A stretch of DNA of 64,000 bases from Clostridia bacterium (GTDB lineage: Bacteria > Bacillota > Clostridia > Oscillospirales > CAG-272): the NCBI GenBank assembly GCA_017536475.1, contig JAFXHH010000003.1, positions 1 through 64,000 of the forward strand, read 5' to 3'. A program made the position numbers and the translations under genes. This document shows, in pieces, positions 1 to 8,566 of the stretch (within the stretch, counting starts at the first letter, position 1; the number at the start of each line of letters is the position of its first letter). The notes under the pieces are model-generated. The model was not told the DNA's origin. It did not search any database and worked only from the letters and a program-made list of their open reading frames with translations.

Positions 1-1
1 A

Positions 2-814
2 AGCCGTCGACCCGAGGACATAATTGCCGAGGTGAAGGGCTTGGTTGAAGCAGGATACAAGGATATAACACTGCTCGGTCAGAACGTCAACAGCTACGGC
101 AAGGATGCAAAGAGCGACGACGGCGAGATTTACGATTTTGCCGATCTGCTTGCAGACATTGACAAGATCGAGGGCGATTATCACATCCGCTTTATGACGA
201 GTCATCCGAAGGATGCGTCGGACAAGCTGATCGACGTGATCGCATCCTCAAAGCACGTGGCGCATCAGTTCCATCTGCCGATGCAGTCGGGAAGTGATCG
301 TATTCTCAAGGCGATGAACCGTCACTACGACACAGAAAAATATCTCCGTACGGTTAATTATCTTCGTGAGAAGGTGCCCGACGTTACGATCTCGTCGGAT
401 ATTATCGTCGGATTCCCCGGTGAGAGCGACGAGGATTTCGAGGCGACACTTGAGATGCTCCGCAAGGTCAGATTCGATATGACCTACTCGTTTATTTATT
501 CGCCGAGAAAGGACACACCTGCGGCGGCGATGGAGTGTCAGATACCCGACTCTGTCAAGGGCGAGCGAATGAATCGCTTGCTTGAAACCCAGAACGAGAT
601 CGCGCTTGAGAAGAACAAGCCGCTTGAAAATAAAATTTTAAGAGTTCTTTGCGACGGAAAGAGCAAAAACAACGAAAAGGTTTATTCGGGTCGTACGGAG
701 GGCAACAAGATAGTGCTTTTCGACGGAAATGAGAGCGACACGGGCAAATTCGTTGATATTTTGATCACTCGCGCGGAGACATTTGCGCTTTACGGCGAAA
801 AAGTAGAAAAATAA
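2..814 (+). CDS. miaB: tRNA-2-methylthio-N6-dimethylallyladenosine synthase MiaB, 3' part
   Basis: Radical SAM methylthiotransferase that adds the 2-methylthio group to i6A37 of tRNAs reading UNN codons. The gene is cut by the window start; the open frame runs from base 2 without a genuine start, so the N-terminal UPF0004 domain and the radical SAM CxxxCxxC are outside. What remains shows the family hallmark LLGQNVNSYGKD, the HLPMQSGSDRILKAMNRHY stretch and DIIVGFPGE, followed by a C-terminal TRAM domain over about the last 60 residues. A ylbF-like gene starts 17 bases downstream, then mutS and mutL, a common clostridial order. Identity is secure from the motifs; the related enzyme MtaB is less likely because of the NSYG motif. 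Confidence 0.95.
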   Translation, partial: SRRPEDIIAEVKGLVEAGYKDITLLGQNVNSYGKDAKSDDGEIYDFADLLADIDKIEGDYHIRFMTSHPKDASDKLIDVIASSKHVAHQFHLPMQSGSDRILKAMNRHYDTEKYLRTVNYLREKVPDVTISSDIIVGFPGESDEDFEATLEMLRKVRFDMTYSFIYSPRKDTPAAAMECQIPDSVKGERMNRLLETQNEIALEKNKPLENKILRVLCDGKSKNNEKVYSGRTEGNKIVLFDGNESDTGKFVDILITRAETFALYGEKVEK

Positions 815-831
815 CGGAAGGAATTAAGAAA

Positions 832-1212
832 ATGAGCATATACGCACTTGCTGCCGAGCTTGGCAAAGCAATCAAAGCGGACGAGAGAATGATCCGCATG
901 GAAAAAGCCAAGGAGGCATACGAAAAAAGCGAGAAGATCAACAATCTTCTGATGGAATACGGTATTCAGCAGCAGGCTCTTACCACTATGGGCGACTCGG
1001 CTGACATTGATACCGATGCGCTTGCAAGAATTCAGGACAGGATAGACGAAATTTACGCGATGATCACTACCGATCCGCTTTTCGTTGAGCTTGACGCAGC
1101 GCAAAACGATGTCAACGAGCTTATGGAGACTGTCAACAACACGATCATGTTCAACGCGACGGGAAAGACCCCGTGTACTCACGATTGCTCGACCTGCGGC
1201 GGTTGCCATTGA
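832..1212 (+). CDS. YlbF family regulator (RicF-like) with C-terminal Cys cluster
   Basis: A 126-residue, mostly helical protein of the Com_YlbF family. In Bacillus subtilis YlbF, YmcA and YaaT form the Ric complex, which binds Fe-S clusters and helps RNase Y mature certain mRNAs and affects sporulation and competence. The helical body (about 1-105) matches the family; the C terminus ends in a compact Cys cluster, C115, C119, C122 and C125 in TPCTHDCSTCGGCH, well suited to bind a metal or Fe-S cluster. Start chosen for the AGGAATTAAGAAA spacer from a GGAAGG site. It sits directly behind miaB, and the gene for RNase Y (rny) lies 10 kb downstream. Family assignment is firm; function by homology only. 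Confidence 0.85.
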   Translation: MSIYALAAELGKAIKADERMIRMEKAKEAYEKSEKINNLLMEYGIQQQALTTMGDSADIDTDALARIQDRIDEIYAMITTDPLFVELDAAQNDVNELMETVNNTIMFNATGKTPCTHDCSTCGGCH

Positions 1213-1392
1213 TCAGAACGCTAATTTTTCCAAATACCGCGTTGTCGCTCAAAAGCGGCTCGACTTACGTATAAGTAAGCCTTCGCCTTGCTTTTTCCGC
1301 TACGCCTTGTCTTTGAAAAAATTATTCGTCCTGCTCCTTTCTACGGGAAAGGATTGAAACCCAGTTAAACTTATAAAAGAGAGGTTCTCGCT

Positions 1393-3987
1393 ATGACTCC
1401 GATGATGGAGCAATATTTTGAGATAAAAAATCAATACAAGGACTACCTGCTTTTTTACCGTCTCGGTGACTTTTACGAGATGTTTTTTGACGATGCTATC
1501 GTCGCATCCCGTGCTCTTGGACTCACTTTGACAGGTAGAGACTGCGGCGAGGCGGAGCGTGCGCCGATGTGCGGTGTTCCGTTTCATTCGGTCGACACCT
1601 ATATCGGTGAGCTTATAAAGCAGGGCTTTAAGATCGCTATTTGCGAGCAGATGGAAGATCCCGCTCAGGCGAAGGGAATAGTAAGGCGCGACGTTATCCG
1701 CGTTATTACTCCCGGTACGCTTATTGAGTCGGATCTGCTTCCCGACAAGAAGAACAACTATCTTTGCTCGCTTTACATGGGCGAGTTTGAATACGGAGTT
1801 TGCTTCTGCGATATTTCCACCGCGGAGATCTACGCGACCTCGTTTTCGGGCACGAATATGGATTCGAGGCTTCTTAACGAGCTTGGAACATACATGCCTG
1901 CGGAGATAATTTCTAATCTTGGCGCATCCAAGTTTAAGGAGACTGCCGAGTTTATAAAGAATCGCATAGGCGCGATGCTGAACGACAATCAGCCCTTCAG
2001 ATTTGAGCTTGACGCTTGTCTTGACAGAGTAAAGACTCAGTTTGAGGAGACCTTGCGAGAGGGAGATCTTGACGACAGAGCGCTTGTTTGCGCGGTCGGA
2101 GCGATGCTTGATTACGTTCGCGACACGCAGAAGAAGGACGTTGGATATATCAACAAGCTCAATATTTATTCCGACGGTCAGTATCTTGAGATGGACGTTA
2201 ACACGCGCAGAAATCTCGAGCTTGTAGAGTCTATGAGAGCGAAGGAAAAGAAGGGAACGCTTCTTTGGGTGCTCGACAAGACGCGTTCTTCACTTGGTGC
2301 ACGCTTGCTTCGCAAATGGGTGGAGCATCCGCTGATCAACGCCTCTGCGATCGTCAAAAGGCAAAATGCGGTCGAGGAGCTTTACAACAGCTTTATGCTT
2401 CGTGAGCAGATAAGCGAGCTGCTTGATAACGTGCTCGATCTTGAGAGACTTATAACCAAGATAGTCTACGGCTCGGCAAACGGAAAGGATCTTCGTGCCG
2501 TTGCCAACACGATCCGCATACTTCCCGAGCTTAAGGCGCTCATATCCTCGTGCACATCGGACGAGATGCGCAGAATATACGGAGAGCTTGACACTCTTGA
2601 GGATATCTGTTCACTTATCGACCACGCGATTAAAGAGGACGCGCCCTTCTCGGTCCGCGAGGGTGGGATCATCAGCGACGGATACGACGAGAGAGTCGAT
2701 GAGCTCCGCGCGATCGTTGAAAATGGCGACGAGTGGAAAGAGCAGATAGCCGAGCGCGAGCGCGAGGAGACCGGAATCAAAAACCTCAAGGTTGGTTACA
2801 ACAAGGTGTTCGGCTTCTACATAGAGGTCACGCGCTCTCAATACGAGCTCGTTCCCGACAGATACATCCGCAAGCAGACGCTTGCAAATTGCGAAAGATA
2901 TATTACCGAGGAGCTCAAGGAGATGGAGTCCAAGGTGCTAGGCGCTTCCGAGAAGCTCTGCTCACTTGAATACGAGCTTTTCTGCGACGTTCGTGCGACG
3001 GTTGCCGACAACAGCGTGCGTATTCAGAAGGTGGCGGCGCTCATCGCCGAGACCGACGTTTACTACAGTCTTGCTACCGTTGCTGCGAAGAACAGATACG
3101 TTCGTCCCGAGGTGAATTCCTTGGATGATATAGTTATTAAGGATGGACGACATCCCGTGGTCGAGCAGTTCGTTAAGGATTCGTATTTCGTTCCCAACGA
3201 CACTAAGCTCAATATTACTACCGACCGCTTGCTGCTTATTACCGGTCCTAATATGGCAGGTAAGTCGACTTATATGAGACAGGTGGCTATTATTGTTCTG
3301 ATGGCGCAGATGGGATCGTTCGTTCCTGCCGCAGAGGCGACTGTGGGTATTACGGACAAGATCTTTACCCGTGTGGGAGCCTCTGACGATCTGGCATCGG
3401 GTCAGTCGACCTTTATGCTCGAGATGAACGAGGTGGCGTACATACTTAAGAACGCGACGAGAAAGAGTCTTATCATTTACGATGAGGTCGGACGAGGTAC
3501 GTCGACCTTTGACGGAATGAGCATCGCACGAGCGATCGTTGAATACACGGCAAGCCGTAAGATCGGCGCAAAGACGCTTTTCGCTACTCACTATCACGAG
3601 CTGACGTCGATGGAGAAGGAATTTGACGGCATCGTCAACTACAACGTCGCCGCGAAGAAGCGCGGAGACAGTATTACCTTCCTTCGTAAGATCGTCCGCG
3701 GCTCGACTGACGACAGCTACGGTATTGAGGTCGCAAAGCTCGCGGGACTTCCCAATGAGGTCATAAAGCGCGCCAAGGAGGTGCTTGCCACCGTTGAGGA
3801 GAGCGCGAAGAACATCAAACTCACCGACAGAGAGGAAAAGACCGTCGAAAAGGATGATACGCTTATCACCTTTGACGACTGCTTATCCGATCAGGTTATC
3901 GCGGAGATCAAAAACACAGACGTGAATACGCTCTCGCCCTATGAGTGTATGTCTTTGATATTTGATTGGAAAAAGAGACTCGGTTGA
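1393..3987 (+). CDS. mutS: DNA mismatch repair protein MutS
   Basis: 864 residues, normal MutS length. It recognises mismatches and small loops and, with ATP, recruits MutL. The mismatch-reading Phe-x-Glu motif is intact at F27-Y28-E29 in domain I, the Walker A GPNMAGKST is at 618-626, and Walker B with the following DEVGRGTSTFDG begins at D697. The C-terminal region carries the usual short helical tail for beta-clamp or tetramer contacts. An AGAGAGG ribosome site lies about 8 bases before the ATG. The gene is followed 38 bases later by mutL with its own GGAGG site, so the two are co-transcribed as in most Bacillota. A 180-base gap separates it from the ylbF-like gene. Confidence 0.98.
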   Translation: MTPMMEQYFEIKNQYKDYLLFYRLGDFYEMFFDDAIVASRALGLTLTGRDCGEAERAPMCGVPFHSVDTYIGELIKQGFKIAICEQMEDPAQAKGIVRRDVIRVITPGTLIESDLLPDKKNNYLCSLYMGEFEYGVCFCDISTAEIYATSFSGTNMDSRLLNELGTYMPAEIISNLGASKFKETAEFIKNRIGAMLNDNQPFRFELDACLDRVKTQFEETLREGDLDDRALVCAVGAMLDYVRDTQKKDVGYINKLNIYSDGQYLEMDVNTRRNLELVESMRAKEKKGTLLWVLDKTRSSLGARLLRKWVEHPLINASAIVKRQNAVEELYNSFMLREQISELLDNVLDLERLITKIVYGSANGKDLRAVANTIRILPELKALISSCTSDEMRRIYGELDTLEDICSLIDHAIKEDAPFSVREGGIISDGYDERVDELRAIVENGDEWKEQIAEREREETGIKNLKVGYNKVFGFYIEVTRSQYELVPDRYIRKQTLANCERYITEELKEMESKVLGASEKLCSLEYELFCDVRATVADNSVRIQKVAALIAETDVYYSLATVAAKNRYVRPEVNSLDDIVIKDGRHPVVEQFVKDSYFVPNDTKLNITTDRLLLITGPNMAGKSTYMRQVAIIVLMAQMGSFVPAAEATVGITDKIFTRVGASDDLASGQSTFMLEMNEVAYILKNATRKSLIIYDEVGRGTSTFDGMSIARAIVEYTASRKIGAKTLFATHYHELTSMEKEFDGIVNYNVAAKKRGDSITFLRKIVRGSTDDSYGIEVAKLAGLPNEVIKRAKEVLATVEESAKNIKLTDREEKTVEKDDTLITFDDCLSDQVIAEIKNTDVNTLSPYECMSLIFDWKKRLG

Positions 3988-4025
3988 GTTATTTATAGAA
4001 TAAATTTTGAAAGGAGGCGGATACA

Positions 4026-6089
4026 ATGGGAGTTATAAACGTACTGTCCTTTGAGGTTGCTAACCTTATCGCCGCGGGCGAGGTCGTTGACAGACCTGCT
4101 TCGGCTATCAAGGAAATGATCGAAAATTCAATAGACGCAGGTGCGAAGCACATTACCGTTGAGATACAGAATGGCGGAATTACCTTTATGCGAATATCCG
4201 ACGACGGATGCGGAATGGATCCGACCGATCTGCCTCTTGCGATCAAGCGACACGCGACGAGTAAGATCAAGAATGCGGAGGACCTTGACGGTATTTGCAC
4301 TCTCGGATTCCGAGGGGAAGCGTTGGCTGCCATTTCGGCGGTCTCGAGGCTTCGTATTATCTCGAAAACTCGTGGGTCTACTATGGGTGCGGAGCTTGTT
4401 GTCGATTGCGGTGAGCAGATCTCGCTCAGCGAACGCGGATGCTCCGACGGAACTACTATTATAGTTGAGGATCTTTTTGCTAACGTTCCCGCGCGCCGCA
4501 AGTTTTTGAAGCGCGACGTGACCGAAACTACGGCGGTTTGTGCTAACGTGGAAAAGATCGCGCTGTCTCATCCCGAGATCGCTTTCAGATTGATCACAGA
4601 CGGGCAGATAAGGCTTGAAACCGCAGGCGACGGCAAGCTTTTCAGTGCGATATATGCCGTCTTCGGCAGAGATTTCGCTAATAGACTGATCGAGGTCGAC
4701 GGAGAGTTTGACGGTATTTCGGTCAAGGGCTTTGTCGGTCGCTCGGACAACGTAAAGAGCAACAGAAACTACGAGAATTTTTATATAAACAAGCGTTTCG
4801 TGAAAAGCAGGACCGCAAGCGCGGCTATTGAGCAGGCATTCGTGTCGTATATGCCGTCCGAAAAATTCCCCGTATGCGTTCTGTTTATTTCGCTTCATCC
4901 GGGACGTGTGGACGTAAACGTTCATCCTGCGAAGCTTGAGGTGAAATTCTCAAACGAGAAACCCGTCTTTGAGGCGATATACTATGCGGTCAGACAAGCG
5001 CTCGAGCAAAACACCGCGCGACCTGAGATCGAGATGCCGAAGGGTACTTCGGGTGGGGTCAGAATGTCGGACGCTTTTATGCCCGTTGAGCGCGAAAAAT
5101 CCTTGAAATCAAGGCAGATATCGATAGAAACACAAGGCGCGATCAAGCCTGACTCGGCTATTAATGGTTACTCTAAACCAAGCGTTCCCGTTCAGACACC
5201 GCTTAAGCCAAGCGTTGCTCAAGCCGCTGTGCACGAAGCTGCGGTTGTAAAGCAAAGCGAAAAGCCGACGTTTATGAAGATCACAGCGGAGCAGTACGTA
5301 CGAGAGATAATGCAGTACGACGACGCGCCGACGAATACCGAAGAAACTCCAATGCCTCTGCCTAAATCGGAGGCTGACGAAGTTAAAGTTAAAGACGACA
5401 TTAAAAAGTCAGAGGATACTCACGGCGCACCGATGATGCAGTCAAGGGTGGAGGTTCCCGTAAGTGCTCCCATAGAAGCGGAGCCAAGCCAAGCACCTGA
5501 GCCTGTAAAGATCGAATACCGAATAGTTGGCGAGGTCTTTAATTCCTACATATTGGTTGAGTTGAGCGAAAAAATGTTGATAATAGATAAGCACGCCGCA
5601 CACGAGCGAATTATCTTTGAGCAACTCAAGAAAAATATGTATTCGCAAAAGCTGTCGTCGCAGCTTCTGATGATTCCTATCGACGTTATGCTTATGAGCG
5701 ATGAGGTTTCTGTCATTGAAGAATACCGAGGAGAGCTTGAGGCGGTTGGATTTGAGTTTTCCTGCTCGCGCAATACCGTATCGGTAACGGCTATTCCCGT
5801 CGGAATAGAGCAGGAAGCGGTTGGCGATATGTTCGCGGTCGTAGCGGATAGGATCAAAAACGGTACGGGTAAGGTTGAGCTGACGAGAAATATAATTTTC
5901 GAGAAGGCGCTTTATCAGGCATCGTGCAAGGCGGCTATAAAGGCAGGCAGGGAATACGCCAAGGGACACGGCGAATGGTTGGTAGAGAAGCTTATGGAGC
6001 TGCCAGACATAACCTTCTGTCCTCACGGCAGACCCGTTGCGATGGAAATGTCTAAAAAAAATATCGACAGACAGTTTGAAAGAACTTAA
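4026..6089 (+). CDS. mutL: DNA mismatch repair endonuclease MutL
   Basis: 687 residues. The N-terminal GHKL ATPase is complete (AGEVVDRPASAIKEMIENS, DDGCGM, TSKI and GFRGEAL). A long, low-complexity Pro/Lys/Glu linker covers about residues 345-490. The C-terminal dimerisation and endonuclease domain has the metal motif DxHA(x)2E(x)4E as D521-K-H523-A-A-H-E527 to E532, plus SCKAAIKAG and CPHGRP. This marks the nicking type of MutL found in bacteria lacking MutH; the usual Gln after the first Asp is Lys, common in Clostridia. The ATG follows AAGGAGGCGG. The miaA gene that often follows mutL is absent here; tgt comes next after 120 bases. Confidence 0.97.
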   Translation: MGVINVLSFEVANLIAAGEVVDRPASAIKEMIENSIDAGAKHITVEIQNGGITFMRISDDGCGMDPTDLPLAIKRHATSKIKNAEDLDGICTLGFRGEALAAISAVSRLRIISKTRGSTMGAELVVDCGEQISLSERGCSDGTTIIVEDLFANVPARRKFLKRDVTETTAVCANVEKIALSHPEIAFRLITDGQIRLETAGDGKLFSAIYAVFGRDFANRLIEVDGEFDGISVKGFVGRSDNVKSNRNYENFYINKRFVKSRTASAAIEQAFVSYMPSEKFPVCVLFISLHPGRVDVNVHPAKLEVKFSNEKPVFEAIYYAVRQALEQNTARPEIEMPKGTSGGVRMSDAFMPVEREKSLKSRQISIETQGAIKPDSAINGYSKPSVPVQTPLKPSVAQAAVHEAAVVKQSEKPTFMKITAEQYVREIMQYDDAPTNTEETPMPLPKSEADEVKVKDDIKKSEDTHGAPMMQSRVEVPVSAPIEAEPSQAPEPVKIEYRIVGEVFNSYILVELSEKMLIIDKHAAHERIIFEQLKKNMYSQKLSSQLLMIPIDVMLMSDEVSVIEEYRGELEAVGFEFSCSRNTVSVTAIPVGIEQEAVGDMFAVVADRIKNGTGKVELTRNIIFEKALYQASCKAAIKAGREYAKGHGEWLVEKLMELPDITFCPHGRPVAMEMSKKNIDRQFERT

Positions 6090-6209
6090 GCTTTGAGGAT
6101 TTGCTCAACACAGCGATATAATGCGCCTTGTTATGAGTGAATGCGAGAGGTTACTTAATAAAAATACCGCGTCACTTTGGTTTGTGTCTGCGGAAAAAGG
6201 AGCAAAGTT

Positions 6210-7349
6210 ATGTTTGAACTTTTAGCACAAGACGGCAGAGCGCGCAGAGGCGTTTTGCACACCGTACACGGCGATATACAAACTCCCGTGTTTATGAACG
6301 TCGGTACCTGCGCCGCTATCAAGGGCGGTGTTTCTACCGTGGAGCTCAACGACGAGCTTGATTGTCAGGTTGAGCTTTCTAATACCTATCACCTGCATAT
6401 TCGTCCCGGTGATAAGCTTATCTACGAAATGGGCGGTCTTCACAAGTTTATGAATTGGAAAAAGCCGATCCTTACCGACTCGGGCGGATTTCAGGTCTTT
6501 TCTCTGGCTCAGCTTCGTAAAATTACCGAGGAGGGAGTGAGATTTCAGTCCCATATCGACGGTAAGAGAATATTTATGGGTCCCGAGGAGAGTATGCAGA
6601 TACAGTCTAATCTCGCGTCGACCATTGCTATGGCGTTTGACGAGTGCATAGAGAACCCCGCACCCTACAAGTACGTGAGGAATTCGATCGACAGAACGAC
6701 TCGTTGGCTCGAGCGCTGTCGCACCGAGATGGATCGACTCAATTCGCTTCCCGAGACCATCAACAAGCATCAGATGCTTTTCGGTATCAATCAAGGAGGA
6801 ACTTACGAGGATCTTCGTATCGAGCATATGCAGAGAATTGCCGAGATCAACTGCGAGGGTTACGCTATCGGCGGTCTTGCGGTCGGTGAGGAGACAGAGG
6901 AGATGTACCGTATTATCAATGCGGTCGAGCCCTTTATGCCCAAGGACAAGCCGAGATACCTCATGGGTGTCGGTACACCCTGCAACATTCTTGAGGCGGT
7001 GCACATGGGAGTTGATTTCTTCGATTGCGTAATGCCCTCGAGAAATGCCCGTCACGGCAACCTTTTCACTTGGGAGGGAAAGATGAATCTTCTCAATGAA
7101 AAGTACGCCAAGGACCCAAGACCCATTTCGGAATCCTGTAACTGTCCCGCGTGCCGTAACTACAGCCGTTCTTATATAAGGCATCTCATAAAGGCGAAGG
7201 AATCGCTTGGTATGAGGCTTGCGGTAGCGCACAATCTCTATTTCTACAACAATCTGACGAAGGAGATAAGAGAGGCGCTCGACGGCGGCTATTTCGAAAG
7301 CTTCTATCAGAAATATCACATAGCGCTTGGAGAGCGAAATCCCGACTGA
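6210..7349 (+). CDS. tgt: queuine tRNA-ribosyltransferase (tRNA-guanine transglycosylase)
   Basis: Exchanges guanine-34 for preQ1 in GUN-anticodon tRNAs on the way to queuosine. I start it at the ATG giving MFELLAQDGRARRG, 7 bases behind AAAAAGGAG; an upstream in-frame start would add 11 residues not typical of the family. The 379-residue product has DSGGFQVF with catalytic D90, the GGLAVGE substrate loop, the DFFDCVMPSRNARHG segment from D269 (nucleophile region), and the structural zinc site C310, C312, C315 followed by a downstream His. The TGA is followed after one base by the ATG of the HAD gene, so the two are translationally coupled. No other queuosine biosynthesis genes are in the window. 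Confidence 0.97.
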   Translation: MFELLAQDGRARRGVLHTVHGDIQTPVFMNVGTCAAIKGGVSTVELNDELDCQVELSNTYHLHIRPGDKLIYEMGGLHKFMNWKKPILTDSGGFQVFSLAQLRKITEEGVRFQSHIDGKRIFMGPEESMQIQSNLASTIAMAFDECIENPAPYKYVRNSIDRTTRWLERCRTEMDRLNSLPETINKHQMLFGINQGGTYEDLRIEHMQRIAEINCEGYAIGGLAVGEETEEMYRIINAVEPFMPKDKPRYLMGVGTPCNILEAVHMGVDFFDCVMPSRNARHGNLFTWEGKMNLLNEKYAKDPRPISESCNCPACRNYSRSYIRHLIKAKESLGMRLAVAHNLYFYNNLTKEIREALDGGYFESFYQKYHIALGERNPD

Positions 7350-7350
7350 T

Positions 7351-8004
7351 ATGATAAAATACGTAATTTTTGATATGGATGGGACTCTTATTGACACGGA
7401 GCCGTTATATGAGAAGGCTTGGGTCGATATAGGAAAAAAGTGGGGACTTTCAGGCATGAAAGAGAAGTATCCGCTTATCGTTGGCAGAAGCATTGAATCT
7501 ATATGCCTGATGATGAAAGAATGGTTTGGCGAGGACTTTGACGCGAACGGATTTTTCGCAGAGCGAATGCAATGCTTCGTCAGGCTTATCGAAAGTGAGG
7601 TTCCTTTGAAGAAAGGGTGCATTGAGCTGCTTGAATATTTGAAGCGGCAGGGCATACCGATGGCGATCGCGACCTCAACCCCTATGTATATTACAAGCGG
7701 CAATATGGAAAAGACGGGGATAGGAAAATATATGGATGCGGTGGTTACCGCCGAGTCGGTCAGAAACGGAAAGCCCGAGCCCGATATTTTTCTTGAAGTT
7801 GCAAGACGAATCGGCGCAGACCCTTTATACACGGTCGTTTGCGAGGATTCGATAAACGGCATACGAGGTGCGTACAGGGCACAGATGAAGCCGATAATGG
7901 TCGTTGACCGATTATCTCCGACCGAGGAGACCGACAGGCTGTGCTTTGCAACCTGTAAGGACCTTCTCGAAGTTAAAGAGCTTATAAAAAAAGAAAACAA
8001 ATAA
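7351..8004 (+). CDS. HAD-superfamily phosphatase, beta-phosphoglucomutase-like
   Basis: 217 residues starting one base after the tgt stop. The N terminus MIKYVIFDMDGTLIDTEPLY has the HAD motif I aspartates D8 and D10; a helical cap follows, then motif II in the region AIATSTP, motif III Lys in NGKPEPD and motif IV in VCEDSINGI. This pattern is the PGMB/Gph/YcjU-like subfamily, which hydrolyses or isomerises small sugar phosphates in the cytosol. Substrate cannot be read from sequence. The tight coupling to tgt may reflect nothing more than operon packing. Family call is strong; specific function unknown. Confidence 0.9.
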   Translation: MIKYVIFDMDGTLIDTEPLYEKAWVDIGKKWGLSGMKEKYPLIVGRSIESICLMMKEWFGEDFDANGFFAERMQCFVRLIESEVPLKKGCIELLEYLKRQGIPMAIATSTPMYITSGNMEKTGIGKYMDAVVTAESVRNGKPEPDIFLEVARRIGADPLYTVVCEDSINGIRGAYRAQMKPIMVVDRLSPTEETDRLCFATCKDLLEVKELIKKENK

Positions 8005-8034
8005 ATTTAAATTCAATTTTTGGAGGATATCATT

Positions 8035-8499
8035 ATGAAAAAACAAGGTGTATTTGGATTGGTAGCAGGAATCACTATGGGTGTAGCTGCAGCAGTAGCA
8101 GGCGGTCTTGCAGCCGCAAAGGTCGTTAAAGAGATCAGAAGCGATCTTGATCAGACCGACTTCGTTTCTCCCAACGGAGACAACGTAGTCACCATCAAAT
8201 ACGGTGCGTCTGACTTTGCCAACGGTCTTACTTTGGTAAAAATACAGGCTTATACCGAAAATTCCGATGATAGTTGCGATTTTGCTCTGCTTGCAGGCAA
8301 GAACTCGGGTGCTTTCAGCTGTGAATGGGAGGATAACGAACATTTCGAGCTCCTGGTTGGATCCAGAAAGCGCAAGCAGTGCTGCGAGGTTGATTTTGAG
8401 GGCGAGGAGATCGTTATCAGCTACTATTTGAACAAGGAAGTTGATGAAGCTCCCGTACAGGAATGCGACGAGGTTGTTGAAGAGACAGCTGAAGAATGA
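8035..8499 (+). CDS. small membrane-anchored or secreted protein, unknown function
   Basis: 154 residues; I start at the ATG 8 bases after TGGAGG rather than an upstream TTG. Residues 5-30 are a hydrophobic, Ala/Gly-rich segment (GLVAGITMGVAAAVAGGLAAA) that should act as a single membrane anchor. The rest is soluble and acidic, with scattered cysteines (including a CC pair) and a Glu-rich tail EEIVISYY...VVEETAEE. I do not recognise the family. It sits between the HAD gene and tldD in the same direction with only short gaps, so it is probably part of that transcript. It could be a small envelope protein made in quantity. Confidence 0.7.
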   Translation: MKKQGVFGLVAGITMGVAAAVAGGLAAAKVVKEIRSDLDQTDFVSPNGDNVVTIKYGASDFANGLTLVKIQAYTENSDDSCDFALLAGKNSGAFSCEWEDNEHFELLVGSRKRKQCCEVDFEGEEIVISYYLNKEVDEAPVQECDEVVEETAEE

Positions 8500-8566
8500 T
8501 CGATCTTTTCGAATCATAAATTCAATAAATTGAAATTTGATGAAATTCGAACGGAGGCAAATAAAA

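Noticed and set aside
4026-6089. MutL with broken endonuclease motif
   Set aside because: The Gln to Lys change in D-K-HA is, as I recall, common in Clostridia and the metal-binding residues D521, H523, E527 and E532 are intact.
6222-8000. 592-codon minus-strand frame opposite tgt and the HAD gene
   Set aside because: Spans two well-identified plus-strand genes, has unusual composition and no start signals.
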